Below, piece after piece: positions 6,994 through 14,910 of a stretch of 47,806 bases of DNA. A program made the position numbers and the translations under genes. Within the stretch, counting starts at the first letter, position 1. Each line of letters begins with the position of its first letter. The notes below the pieces were generated by a model, which did not search any database, was not told the DNA's origin, and saw only the letters and a list, made by a program, of their open reading frames with translations. The stretch comes from an uncultured Kiritimatiellota bacterium. GTDB lineage: Bacteria > Verrucomicrobiota > Kiritimatiellia > RFP12 > UBA1067. The stretch covers positions 1-47,806 of the forward strand of contig CAKUGW010000006.1 of NCBI GenBank assembly GCA_934654805.1, given 5' to 3'.

Positions 6994-7976
6994 GGCCCCA
7001 TCGCCTCGTCAGCGAAGGCGACGGCGCGCGCGAAGGCGGCGGGCTGTCCCTTGACGGTGACGAAGAGGTGCGTGCTGCCGGGCAGCACCTCCGCGCGCAC
7101 GGGGCTTCCGAGCGATTCAAGCCGCCGTGCGAAACGCACTCCCTGGTCGCGCAGCACGTCGCGATCCGCGCCGAGGATGTGGACGGGCGGAAGCCGGCGC
7201 AGATGCGCGTCCGTGGCAAAGGCGGGCGAGACGAGCGGATCCATCGGGTCGTGTCCGTTCAGGTAGGCCACGAGGCACACGTCCATGAACGCCGCATCCA
7301 TGCCGCATCCCGTCGCGAACATCCGCCATGACGCCGAGCCATCCGACTGCGCCTCGGTGACGGGGTAGTAGAGGACGAGGGAGCGCGGCTTCAGGTTCTC
7401 CTTCTGCAAGACGAGCGCCGCCGCGAGCGCGAGGTTGCCGCCCGAGGAATCGCCGCCGATCGACACCCGCGCCGGATCCGCGCCAAAGCGCGCCGGATCG
7501 GACACGACCGCGCGGAAAGCCGCACAGACGTCGTTGAGCGCGGCCGGAAACGGATGCTCCGGCGCGAGCGCATAGTCGAGCGCAAAGACGGCATAGCCCT
7601 TCGCCGCGACCGCGCCGCAGAACGCCGAACAGCTCGCGAGGCTGCCGATCACCCAGCCGCCGCCGTGCAGGTAGATGAGAAGCGGCAAGTCACGTCCGCC
7701 CTTCGGACGATAGAGCCGCATTGTCGATGACAGCATCTCGGCCTCCACGCCGTCCGGCAGGGGCGCCCACGTGTTCCGCGCCGTGCGGACGGCCTTGAGG
7801 TCGTCCGTCTTCCCCGCCGTCGCGCGGCGGATGGCCGCAATCTGCGCCGCCTGCACGCGCCCGTCCCGCGCCGCGAGAAAGGCGTCCGTCTCCCGCGCGT
7901 AGACATCGGCCGCCGCCGTCGCCGCCGCACAGACCATCCAAGGAACCATGACTGTCACCAACATCAGCCTTTTCAT
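6963..7976 (-). CDS. Exported alpha/beta hydrolase (HSL/carboxylesterase-like)
   Basis: A 337-residue protein. The ATG at 7976 precedes a signal peptide (MKRLMLVTVMVPWMVCAAA). The oxyanion motif HGGGW is at about 104-108, the nucleophile is in GGDSSGGN (Ser about 177), the acid is in ILGADRDVLRD and the His in PGSTHLF. This is the hormone-sensitive-lipase branch of alpha/beta hydrolases, acting on short acyl esters. Its natural substrate is not evident. The -10 box TATAAT is ten bases before the start. Its 3' end overlaps the convergent glycosylase gene by 31 bases. Confidence 0.85.
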   Translation of the reverse strand: MKRLMLVTVMVPWMVCAAATAAADVYARETDAFLAARDGRVQAAQIAAIRRATAGKTDDLKAVRTARNTWAPLPDGVEAEMLSSTMRLYRPKGGRDLPLLIYLHGGGWVIGSLASCSAFCGAVAAKGYAVFALDYALAPEHPFPAALNDVCAAFRAVVSDPARFGADPARVSIGGDSSGGNLALAAALVLQKENLKPRSLVLYYPVTEAQSDGSASWRMFATGCGMDAAFMDVCLVAYLNGHDPMDPLVSPAFATDAHLRRLPPVHILGADRDVLRDQGVRFARRLESLGSPVRAEVLPGSTHLFVTVKGQPAAFARAVAFADEAMGPHAERPMAGR

Positions 7977-7986
7977 AAGAGGGCGA

Positions 7987-7992
7987 ATTATA
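7987..7992 (-). promoter_or_regulatory. Extended -10 element, near-leaderless, for the alpha/beta hydrolase
   Basis: The minus strand reads ATGGTATAAT, ending ten bases before the ATG at 7976. The untranslated leader would be about three bases and contains no ribosome site. Confidence 0.65.
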
Positions 7993-8030
7993 CCATTTCC
8001 TCCGTTCGCCTTGCCGCGCACGGAAGACTG

Positions 8031-8313
8031 TCAGCGCGCGGTCACGGCACCGCAGACGACGCACGCCACGAGAATGACGGCGAGAACCACGTGAACAAAG
8101 ACACGCGCATAATTCCGCCAGACCTTGTAGTGACGAGGCGCAAAGGCAATTCGACACCCTGTTCAAGCGGTGCGCGCAAGAGGTCTTCGCGTGTATTGAG
8201 GGGAACGCCGTCAAGCGTCACGAGGACACGCGCCGTTCGCAAGATGTTTCATAGAGGAAATAGTCGAGACGCCCCTGATCCCAACGCCAACGCAAAGCCT
8301 CCTGGACTGCCAT
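8031..8313 (-). pseudogene. Small gene broken by two single-base deletions in homopolymer runs
   Basis: After the cotransporter stop, GGAGGGGG and an ATG at 8313 open MAVQEALRWRWDQGRLDYF, which stops at 8218 in a shifted frame. Adding one A to GAAACATC restores ENILRTARVLVTLDG and on through LNTREDLLRAPLEQGVELP. Adding one T to CCTTTGCG then restores FAPRHYKVWRNYARVF, a hydrophobic tail (VHVVLAVILVACVVCGA) and a stop at 8031. The repaired protein would have 94 residues. The segment from WDQGRLDYF to HYKVWRNYARVF looks conserved to me, but I cannot name its family with confidence. Two deletions in short runs could equally be sequencing or assembly errors. Confidence 0.6.
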
Positions 8314-8322
8314 ACCCCCTCC

Positions 8323-10023
8323 TTACCGCTTCCCCCCGGCCAGGGTTTCCGCGCAGTTGAGGTAGTAGGCGCGGATGCGCTCATAGGCGTTGATGATGTC
8401 GAGCTCGCCGAGCACGCGGATCGACGAGCCGGGGTCCTCCGGGCCGATGCGCCCGAGCTGGACGCGGCGGCTTTCGCGGATGAAGTCGTGCAGCTCCGAG
8501 CACCGCCGCTGCAGCGCCTCCAGGTCGAACGGCACGCGCGGCGAGGTGATGAGCGGCGTGACGTCCGACGCGAACGCGGCGACCCGGTCGTGGACTTCGA
8601 GGAGGAGCGTCGCCGAGACGTCGGAAATCCTCTGCCCCTGCTTGCGCAGGCGCTTGACGACCTTCAGGACCTGCGCGCACTCGTCCGAGACCGACTCCAG
8701 CTCGTCCGTCAGGCGCAGGAGCCGCCGCGCGCGCTCCGCGACGTCCCACGAGAGGCGCTTGGACATGATCGAGCCCAGGAACTCCGTCACCTCGCGCTGC
8801 ACGTTGTCGAGGATGTCCTCGCGGTGGACGATGTGCTTCTCCGGCCCGTCGTCGCCTTTCGTCGCGCCGGAGAGGACCTTGCGCGCGCAGTCCAGGAGCT
8901 CCAGGTTCGACTGCTTCATGAAGTCGATCTCGCTCAGCGCCTGGTCGCAGGCGATCACGGGCGAGATCTTCGCGCCGATCTTGAGCGCGGAGAGGTGCGG
9001 CTTCTCGTTCTCCGGCTGCTTGACGAGCCACTCGACGAGGCGGCAGAACGGCTTCACGAACGGGAAGAAGAGCGCCCCGCGGCAGATGGCGAACACCGTG
9101 TCCGTCACGGCGATCGGCGCCATCATGTGCGTGAACGCCGGCACGGCCTGCCCCGAGACCGTCATCGCCTCGGCGACGCCCCAGTTCGGGAAGAGCACCT
9201 GGCCGAGCTTCACGAAGAGCGGGAAGAGCCAGATGAGGACGAACGAGCCGATCACGTTCGAGAGCGTGTGCGCGAGCGCCGTGCGCTTCGCGTCCGCCGT
9301 GCCGCCGATCGCGGCGATCCAGCCCGTCGCCGTCGTGCCGACGTTCGCGCCGAAGAGGACGGCGATCGCGACCTCGTAGGTGATGAGCCCCTGCGTCGCG
9401 AGGGCCATCGCGATGGCGATCGTCGCCGCCGAGCTCTGGATCACCGCCGTCAGGAGCGTCGCCGCCGCCGCGACGAGGAAGACGTCCGCCATCGTGTGCG
9501 CGCTCATCTCCGTGAAGACGTGCGCGAAGTCGGGGTTCTGGCGGATGGGCTGGACGCCCTTCGACATGAAGTAGAGGCCGAGGAAGACGAGGCCGAGGCC
9601 GATGACCGTGAGGCCGAGGTGATGGACGCGCTCGCCCCGGAAGAAGAAGTACATGATGCCGCCCGCCGCGAGGCCGCAGAAGCCAAGCATCTGCGGGTCG
9701 GGCGCGTAGGCGATGATCCAGATCGTCGCCGTCGTGCCGATGTTCGCGCCGATGAGGACGGCGAACGCCTGCGGGAGCGTCATGATCGCCGTCGAGACGA
9801 AGCCGACGAGCATGACCGTGATGATCGACGAGGACTGCACGAGGATCGTCGAGACGATGCCCGAGCCGACGCCCACGATGCGGTGGCTCGTCGCCTTGGC
9901 CATGAACTTGCGCAACCCCCCGCCGGCGGCGGCCTGAAGACCCTCGGAGAGGTGCTTCATGCCGAGGAGGAAGATCCCAAGGCCCCCGAGCACCGTCAGG
10001 AGGATCGTCAGGGCTTCCTTCAT
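8323..10023 (-). CDS. Na+/phosphate cotransporter with C-terminal PhoU-like domain
   Basis: A 566-residue inner-membrane protein. Residues 1-330 hold the NptA/YjbB-type transporter with two inverted repeats, marked by QSSSIITVMLVGF and QSSAATIAIAMAL, and GANIGTT/GANVGTT loops. The final 200 residues are a helical PhoU-like domain (IDFMKQSNLELLDCARKVLS and on). The start at 10023 is fixed by an ATGA overlap with the stop of the preceding membrane-protein gene, so the two are translationally coupled. It probably brings phosphate (or a similar anion) in with sodium. A second copy of this family lies at 25234-26916. Confidence 0.9.
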   Translation of the reverse strand: MKEALTILLTVLGGLGIFLLGMKHLSEGLQAAAGGGLRKFMAKATSHRIVGVGSGIVSTILVQSSSIITVMLVGFVSTAIMTLPQAFAVLIGANIGTTATIWIIAYAPDPQMLGFCGLAAGGIMYFFFRGERVHHLGLTVIGLGLVFLGLYFMSKGVQPIRQNPDFAHVFTEMSAHTMADVFLVAAAATLLTAVIQSSAATIAIAMALATQGLITYEVAIAVLFGANVGTTATGWIAAIGGTADAKRTALAHTLSNVIGSFVLIWLFPLFVKLGQVLFPNWGVAEAMTVSGQAVPAFTHMMAPIAVTDTVFAICRGALFFPFVKPFCRLVEWLVKQPENEKPHLSALKIGAKISPVIACDQALSEIDFMKQSNLELLDCARKVLSGATKGDDGPEKHIVHREDILDNVQREVTEFLGSIMSKRLSWDVAERARRLLRLTDELESVSDECAQVLKVVKRLRKQGQRISDVSATLLLEVHDRVAAFASDVTPLITSPRVPFDLEALQRRCSELHDFIRESRRVQLGRIGPEDPGSSIRVLGELDIINAYERIRAYYLNCAETLAGGKR

Positions 10024-10442
10024 TTCGACGCCTCCGCCGCCGCGCCATGCGCCGCGCCCTTCGGACCGAAGAGGCGCTGCAGCGCCGCCTCGATTCGCCA
10101 GGGGTAGAACATCCCGTACATGCCGATGACGGCGAGGACGTAGGCGAAGGCGACGATGAGCTGGACGGGCGCGAAGCCGCCGTCGGGCAGGTGCGGGCGC
10201 GTCAGCTTGAACAGCTCGGCGGGAATCAGCATGAAGATGCCCATCACGGCGCGCGTCAGGAGGTGCTTCGGCATCCAGATGACCGTGAGGTACGACAGCA
10301 CCGCCGCCATGATCCACACCTGTCCGGGAAAGCGCTTCAGCAGCATGTCGAAGACGTCAATGCCGATGGTGTGGCACTCGTACGCGGTCCAGAACCACGC
10401 GAAGACGACAAGAAACCAGGTCAAGGCCTTTTTTGAATTCAT
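10020..10442 (-). CDS. Small polytopic membrane protein coupled to the Na/Pi cotransporter
   Basis: 140 residues with about four hydrophobic segments (ALTWFLVVFAWFW, VWIMAAVLSYLTVIW, AVMGIFMLIPAEL, QLIVAFAYVLAVIGMYGMF) and a short basic tail. It matches no family I recognise. Its stop overlaps the cotransporter start (ATGA), which suggests a partner or assembly role. The -10 box TATAAT lies eight bases before its ATG, with no room for a ribosome site. Confidence 0.8.
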   Translation of the reverse strand: MNSKKALTWFLVVFAWFWTAYECHTIGIDVFDMLLKRFPGQVWIMAAVLSYLTVIWMPKHLLTRAVMGIFMLIPAELFKLTRPHLPDGGFAPVQLIVAFAYVLAVIGMYGMFYPWRIEAALQRLFGPKGAAHGAAAEASK

Positions 10443-10450
10443 CGCCGCGT

Positions 10451-10456
10451 ATTATA
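10451..10456 (-). promoter_or_regulatory. Extended -10 element, leaderless, for the 10020-10442 gene
   Basis: The minus strand reads TTGGTATAAT followed by eight bases and ATG. Transcription should begin within a base or two of the start codon. Confidence 0.7.
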
Positions 10457-10499
10457 CCAAAAAGCCTCAGGGACGGGGAAGCGGGAACGCCCCCAACAG

Positions 10500-11348
10500 C
10501 AGGGCTTCAGCATGAAAGGCGATCCGCTCCCTGCGCGACAGCCGACGCGCATTCTGGCCCGTCGGCCCGACAGTCGCCCGAACCGTCCTGCGAGGAATCG
10601 CCGCCATCGCCACACGTCAGCCTATATGACGTGACAAGGCATTCCCCTCGGCAGAATGCGTCTCAACAAGCGAAAGCCCCGAGGCGATGGGCGATCCTCT
10701 CCGTCCTCTCGCGCGACTGTCGGCTCCTCCGGGCCAAGGGCGACGGACGTCGCCGCTTCGCGAGGATCTGCGACTGTCATGCAAAGTCAAGGGAGGGTGA
10801 ATGTGTCCTGCGCAAGACAGAAAAAACGTTGCGTGAGGAGCGGGCGGGGCGGCCGAGCGTCGAGCGGAGAGAGACGGGCGGGCGCGGTTCGCCGCGCCCG
10901 CCGCGAAGGACGCGCGGGGCGAGGAGCCGGCTCCGCGGCGACGAAGCACCGCACGGGGATTCGCGGATGCGGGCGGCGGGAGCGGACGCCCGGCGAACGG
11001 CAGCGAGGCCGAGGACGGCACGCAAGCGCGCGATTGAGGCCGCAGGCCGAAATGGCCGAAGCGCAGCGGAGGCCTACGCGCGACGCGACGAACTCGACCA
11101 GAAGTCGCCAACGCGGCGCGCTTCGGGGCCGCAGCGGAGCGGACCGCTTGCCGGACGAGGCGAGTTGGGCAGGACTGCGGCCTGCGGCTGACCTCGCGGT
11201 CGCCGCACGGCCGACAGGACGCCCAAGTCGCCCGTCCGGAAGCGCGAGCACCGTTGCCCCGAAGCGCGCCGCACGTCGGCAAGCGACAAGATGCACAGCA
11301 GCTTATTGTCGCGCAGGGAGAGAGGCATCTTTTCATGCTGAAGCCCTG
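10500..11348. repeat. Inverted-repeat-bounded GC-rich segment with no recognisable gene
   Basis: The left arm at 10500-10540 and the right arm at 11307-11348 are inverted copies. They share CAGGGCTTCAGCATGAAA at the outer end and CTCCCTGCGCGACA at the inner end, with a diverged middle. The 766 bases between them hold only arginine- and proline-rich shadow frames. Hairpins include CACGTCA/TGACGTG, GCATTC/GAATGC and GGGCGCG/CGCGCCC. It could be a miniature or decayed transposable element, or a structured RNA. It occupies the place downstream of mlaE where mlaF and mlaD might be expected. Confidence 0.5.
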
Positions 11349-11365
11349 CCCCCAACAGCCGTATC

Positions 11366-12112
11366 TCAGCTCCAGACGTTGCTGATGACGGCGATGAGGC
11401 CGTCCGACACGGCGATGGCGACGATCGAGCCGACGACGGCCGAGGTCGCCGCGTGCCCGACGCCGTCCGCCGTCGATTTCGTGCGCATGCCGGCCGCACA
11501 GCCGATGAGGCCGACGAGGAGGCCGAAGCCCATGCTCTTGACGAGGCCGAAGAGGATCATGGAAACGGTCGAGATCGACGTCACGTGCTGCCAGTAGACC
11601 GTCTGCGGCACGTGCATCGTCTCCAGCACGAGCGCACCGCCCACGAGGCCCGCGATCTCCGCGAAGATCGTGAGGATCGGCATCGCGAGAACCGCCGCCG
11701 CGACGCGCGGCAGCACGAGGAAGCGGACGGGCGGAAGGCCCATCGTCGTCAGCGCGTCCAGCTCCTCGTCGACCTTCATCGTGCCGATCTCCGCCGCGAA
11801 CGCGCTGCCCGTGCGGCCCGCGAGGATGATCGCCGTGATGATCGGCCCCAGCTCGCGGAACAGCGCAATCGCCAGCATGTCGGAGACGTAGACCTCCACG
11901 CCGAACATCTGGAGCGCCGCCGCGCACTGGAACGCGAGGATGACGCCGAGCAGGAAGCCGACGCCGATCGTCACCGGAAAGCCGTCGAACGACGCGCGCT
12001 GGAACGCAAGCGCCGCGTCGCCCAGGCGGAACTGGCGCGGATGGAAGACCGCCGACACGGCGCAGCACGCGGACTCGCCGAGAAACGACAGGAACGAGAG
12101 GAAGCCGCGCAT
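11366..12112 (-). CDS. mlaE: MlaE-family ABC transporter permease
   Basis: A 248-residue inner-membrane permease of the MlaE/YrbE/Ttg2B family, which moves phospholipids or other lipids between the membranes. Hallmarks are FRELGPIITAIILAGRTGSA at about 84-103, AEIGTMKVDEELDALTTMG, PR at the start of the next helix, and a conserved KSMGFG loop. Its start overlaps the stop of the upstream lipoprotein gene by one base (TGATG). The usual ATPase (MlaF) and MCE protein (MlaD) genes are not next to it; the gene is followed by the inverted-repeat segment. Confidence 0.9.
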   Translation of the reverse strand: MRGFLSFLSFLGESACCAVSAVFHPRQFRLGDAALAFQRASFDGFPVTIGVGFLLGVILAFQCAAALQMFGVEVYVSDMLAIALFRELGPIITAIILAGRTGSAFAAEIGTMKVDEELDALTTMGLPPVRFLVLPRVAAAVLAMPILTIFAEIAGLVGGALVLETMHVPQTVYWQHVTSISTVSMILFGLVKSMGFGLLVGLIGCAAGMRTKSTADGVGHAATSAVVGSIVAIAVSDGLIAVISNVWS

Positions 12113-12687
12113 CAGAACTGGGCGAGCGCCGCCGAGACGGCCTGCGAGAACGCCTGCGAAAACGCGCGCGAGTAGTTGCCGTCCGCCGCGTCCGCCGACC
12201 CTTCGCCGCGCGCCGAGGCGAAGACCGCGCGATCCTTCAGGAGCAGCACCGTCAGCGCGACCGTCGCGCGCCGTTCGCCCGGCGTCCGGCAGTCGAGCGC
12301 GAGGCGCGTCACGGTCGCCTCGGCGGAAACGTCCGTCGTCAGCTGGGACGCGGCCGGCACCGCCGTGCGGAACGCGCCGCGCGCGAGAAAGGCGTCCTGC
12401 ACGGCGCTCTTCAGGAGGGCGGCGGGCGGTGCGGCGAACTGGTTGTAGGGGTCGAACGCGAGCGCGCCGTTCGGACGCAGCACGGCCAGCGACTTCGCGT
12501 CATACGGCGCCCGCACGGAAACCTGCGCAATGCGGACGCTGCCGCGCGACGGGCTCTCGGCCGCCGAGACGGCCACAGCCGAGGGCGCGGGCGCAAACTC
12601 GATCGTCCAGGTCGCGATCTCCGGCGGCGCGGACGTCAGGCACCCCGCCACAAGCGGCAAGGCGCAAAGGGAAAGCATGCGTTTCAT
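12112..12687 (-). CDS. ABC-type transport auxiliary lipoprotein (PqiC/LptE-like)
   Basis: 191 residues. The ATG at 12687 opens a lipoprotein signal with lipobox LVAGC (Cys 16 or so). The body fits the ABC_trans_aux family: SVRIAQVSVRAPYD, then the signature SLAVLRPNGALAFDPYNQFA, PPAALLKSAVQDAF, and a final amphipathic SRAFSQAFSQAVSAAL helix. Such proteins act with MlaE/MCE systems at the outer membrane, and here the gene is directly coupled to mlaE. Finding it first in the operon is unusual; it is more often the last gene of an mlaFED-type set. The -10 box lies seven bases before the ATG. Confidence 0.8.
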   Translation of the reverse strand: MKRMLSLCALPLVAGCLTSAPPEIATWTIEFAPAPSAVAVSAAESPSRGSVRIAQVSVRAPYDAKSLAVLRPNGALAFDPYNQFAAPPAALLKSAVQDAFLARGAFRTAVPAASQLTTDVSAEATVTRLALDCRTPGERRATVALTVLLLKDRAVFASARGEGSADAADGNYSRAFSQAFSQAVSAALAQF

Positions 12688-12694
12688 GATGCGC

Positions 12695-12700
12695 ATTATA
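12695..12700 (-). promoter_or_regulatory. Extended -10 element, leaderless, for the lipoprotein-mlaE operon
   Basis: The minus strand reads TGATATAAT, then seven bases and ATG, leaving no room for a leader or ribosome site. Confidence 0.7.
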
Positions 12701-12742
12701 TCACAGCCCGCCGCACGTCCGCAAGAATACGACATCCGGCCT

Positions 12743-14263
12743 TCACCGTTCGCCGTTGAAGAGCGCGTTCGTCGCGTAGTAGGGGTCGGACGTGAAGCGG
12801 CAGCCGAGCCGCCGGAGGCCCGCCTCGTCGCCGGGCGTGACCATGTGCGTCATGTGCACCTCGCAGCCGCGCAGCGCGTCCAGCTTCTCCATCGCGATCT
12901 GCGCCGCCGGGTTCGTCGTCGCCGAGATCGCCAGCCCGATCAGCGCCTCGTCGAGGTTGAGCGACGTGTAGCCGACCTTCAGGATGTCCTGCTTCATGTG
13001 CGCGATCGAGCGGATGATGTTCGGGCTGATGAGCGGGATCTGCTCGGGGATCCCCGACAGGGTCTTCACCGCGTTCATCACCATCGCCGCCGCCGCGTGC
13101 ATCTCGTCGGAGTTGCGCCCCGTGACGAGCCGCCCGTCCGCCAGCTCGACCGCCGCACCCGAGACGATCGTCCCGCCGGCCTTGCCCTTGCCCTGCTGCT
13201 GCGCCGCCGCCGCCGCCTGGCGCGCGGCCTCCACGACGATGCGGTCCTCGGTCTTGAGGCCGAGCGAGTCCATCAGCTCCTTCGCGCGCTCGACCATCGC
13301 GCGCGGCGCCGAGCCCTCGGCAAACGCGCACTGGTAGCGCAGGAACCGGCGGATCACCTCCTGCTTCGAGGCGCTGCGCACGACCGCGTCGTCGACGATG
13401 CCGAAGCCGATGCGGTTGACGCCCATGTCCGTCGGGCTCCTGTAGGGACAGGCCCCCTTCGTCATCTTCCGCCAGATCGCCGCGAGGAGCGGGAAGGCGT
13501 CCACGTCGCGGTTGTAGTTCACCGTCTCGACGCCGTACGCCGCCTTGTGGTAGGGGTCGATCATGTTCTTGTCGCGCAGGTCGATCGTCGCGGCCTCGTA
13601 GGCGATGTTGAGCGGATGGTCGAGCGGCAGGTTCCAGACCGGGAAGCTCTCGAACTTCGAGTAGCCCGCGACCTTGCCCTGGCGGTACTCGTGGTAGATC
13701 TGCGTCAGGCACGTCGCGAACTTGCCCGACCCCGGCCCCGGCGCCGTCACGACGACGATGGGCTTCTCGGTCTGCACGTACTCGTTCTTGCCGTAGCCCA
13801 TGTCGGAGACGATCGTGTCGACGTCCGCCGGATAGCCCGCCGTCTTGTAGTGGTAGTAGACGCGGACGCCGCGCCGCTCCAGCTTCGCGCGGAAGAGCTT
13901 CACGGCCGCCTGCTCCTGGAAGCGCGTGATGACGACGCCGCGCACGGTGAGGCCGAGCGCGCGGAGGTCGTCGATGAGCTTCAGCGCGTCGTCCGCATAG
14001 GAGATCCCGAAGTCGGCGCGCATCTTCTTGCGCTCGATGTCTCCGGCGTAGAGGCAGAGGATGACCTCCGCCTGGTCCTTCAGCGACTGGAGGAGACGCA
14101 GCTTCACGTTCGGGTCGTAGCCGGGCAGGCAGCGCGCCGCATGGAAGTCGTTGATGAGTTTGCCGCCGAACTCAAGATACAGGCGACCGTACTTGCCGGC
14201 GCGGCGCCGGATCTCCTCGGACTGCTCTTTCAGGTACTTTTCGTTGTCAAAGCCAAGCTTCAT
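12743..14263 (-). CDS. DUF1846 family protein
   Basis: 506 residues, the normal DUF1846 length. The start MKLGFDNEKYLKEQSEEI and following GRLYLEFGGKLINDFHAARCLPG are typical of this widely conserved bacterial family. A nucleotide-binding-like segment reads VTAPGPGSGKFATCLTQIYHE at about 185-205. A C-terminal SPNIIRSIAHMKQDIL and LDEALIGLAISATTNP follow. The biochemical role is not established. The ATG at 14263 has no ribosome site; the 52 bases before it are C-rich on the coding strand (repeated CCCATC) and form a G-quadruplex motif on the other strand. Translation may depend on the upstream scaffold gene. Confidence 0.9.
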   Translation of the reverse strand: MKLGFDNEKYLKEQSEEIRRRAGKYGRLYLEFGGKLINDFHAARCLPGYDPNVKLRLLQSLKDQAEVILCLYAGDIERKKMRADFGISYADDALKLIDDLRALGLTVRGVVITRFQEQAAVKLFRAKLERRGVRVYYHYKTAGYPADVDTIVSDMGYGKNEYVQTEKPIVVVTAPGPGSGKFATCLTQIYHEYRQGKVAGYSKFESFPVWNLPLDHPLNIAYEAATIDLRDKNMIDPYHKAAYGVETVNYNRDVDAFPLLAAIWRKMTKGACPYRSPTDMGVNRIGFGIVDDAVVRSASKQEVIRRFLRYQCAFAEGSAPRAMVERAKELMDSLGLKTEDRIVVEAARQAAAAAQQQGKGKAGGTIVSGAAVELADGRLVTGRNSDEMHAAAAMVMNAVKTLSGIPEQIPLISPNIIRSIAHMKQDILKVGYTSLNLDEALIGLAISATTNPAAQIAMEKLDALRGCEVHMTHMVTPGDEAGLRRLGCRFTSDPYYATNALFNGER

Positions 14264-14267
14264 TGAT

Positions 14268-14309
14268 GGGGATGGGAGATGGGGGATGGGGCGTGAGGGG
14301 GCTCGGGGG
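14268..14309 (+). other. G-quadruplex-forming repeat (GATGGGG)n
   Basis: The plus strand carries six runs of three to five G within 42 bases, with loops of two to five bases, in the gap between the scaffold gene and DUF1846. The coding (minus) strand is the C-rich one, so the structure would form on the template DNA strand during transcription. Confidence 0.6.
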
Positions 14310-14315
14310 ACAACG

Positions 14316-14879
14316 TCAGCGGTGAAGCTCGTCGAGGATCTTCTGGATCTTTCCGCGGCACCGGCCGCAGCCGCCACCGGCCTTGGTGAAGTTCGTCACC
14401 TCCTCGACCGTCGTGAGCTGGTTCTCGGCGATGACGCGCCGCACCTCGTTCTCGGAGACGTTGTAGCACGTGCAGAGCGTCTGGTCCTCCAGGTTGCGGT
14501 CGGCGTTCTCGCCCGTCTCGTAGTTCTTGATCGCCGCCTCCATCGCCTCGCGCCCCATGACGCTGCAGTGCATCTTCTGCGGCGGCAGGCCGCCGAGGTA
14601 GTCGGCGATCTGCTGGTTCGTGATCTTCTTCGCCTCCTCCAGCGTCTTGCCGATCACCATCTCGGTCAGCGCGGACGAGCTCGCGATCGCGCTCGCGCAG
14701 CCGAAAGTCTGGAATTTCGCCTCGGCGATCCGGCCGTCCGGCCCGAGCTTGAACTGAAACTGGAGCGCATCGCCGCACGCGAGGGAGCCGACCGTCGCCG
14801 TCCCGTCCGGATGGTCAATCTTGCCCACGTTCCGCGGATTGCGGAAATGGTCCATCATCTTCTCGGAATAGTTCCACAT
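14316..14879 (-). CDS. Iron-sulfur cluster scaffold, IscU/NifU N-domain plus BFD-like domain
   Basis: 187 residues. Residues 1-120 are an IscU-type scaffold with the three cluster ligands Cys35 (SLACGD), Cys61 (FGCASA) and Cys105 (KMHCSVM). Residues 133-187 form a bacterioferritin-associated-ferredoxin-like [2Fe-2S] domain with Cys136, Cys138, Cys171 and Cys174 (LCTCYNVSE and GGGCGRCRGKI). This is NifU without its C-terminal Nfu domain, a form common in anaerobes. It builds and passes on Fe-S clusters with a cysteine desulfurase, which is not in this window. The ATG at 14879 is 11 bases after a TATAAT box. Confidence 0.9.
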   Translation of the reverse strand: MWNYSEKMMDHFRNPRNVGKIDHPDGTATVGSLACGDALQFQFKLGPDGRIAEAKFQTFGCASAIASSSALTEMVIGKTLEEAKKITNQQIADYLGGLPPQKMHCSVMGREAMEAAIKNYETGENADRNLEDQTLCTCYNVSENEVRRVIAENQLTTVEEVTNFTKAGGGCGRCRGKIQKILDELHR

Positions 14880-14890
14880 AACGGGCCCTT

Positions 14891-14896
14891 ATTATA
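14891..14896 (-). promoter_or_regulatory. Extended -10 element, near-leaderless, for the Fe-S scaffold gene
   Basis: The minus strand reads TGTGGTATAAT, then 11 bases (AAGGGCCCGTT) to the ATG. Confidence 0.65.
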
Positions 14897-14910
14897 CCAC
14901 ATTTCGCCCG

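Noticed and set aside
10617..12068. Minus-strand frame through mlaE and the inverted-repeat block
   Set aside because: The mlaE reading frame is clear in another phase; this one is Arg/Pro-rich and crosses both repeat arms without any motif.
12530..14266. Plus-strand open frame of 578 codons
   Set aside because: Antisense shadow of DUF1846, with Arg/Asp/His-rich translation.
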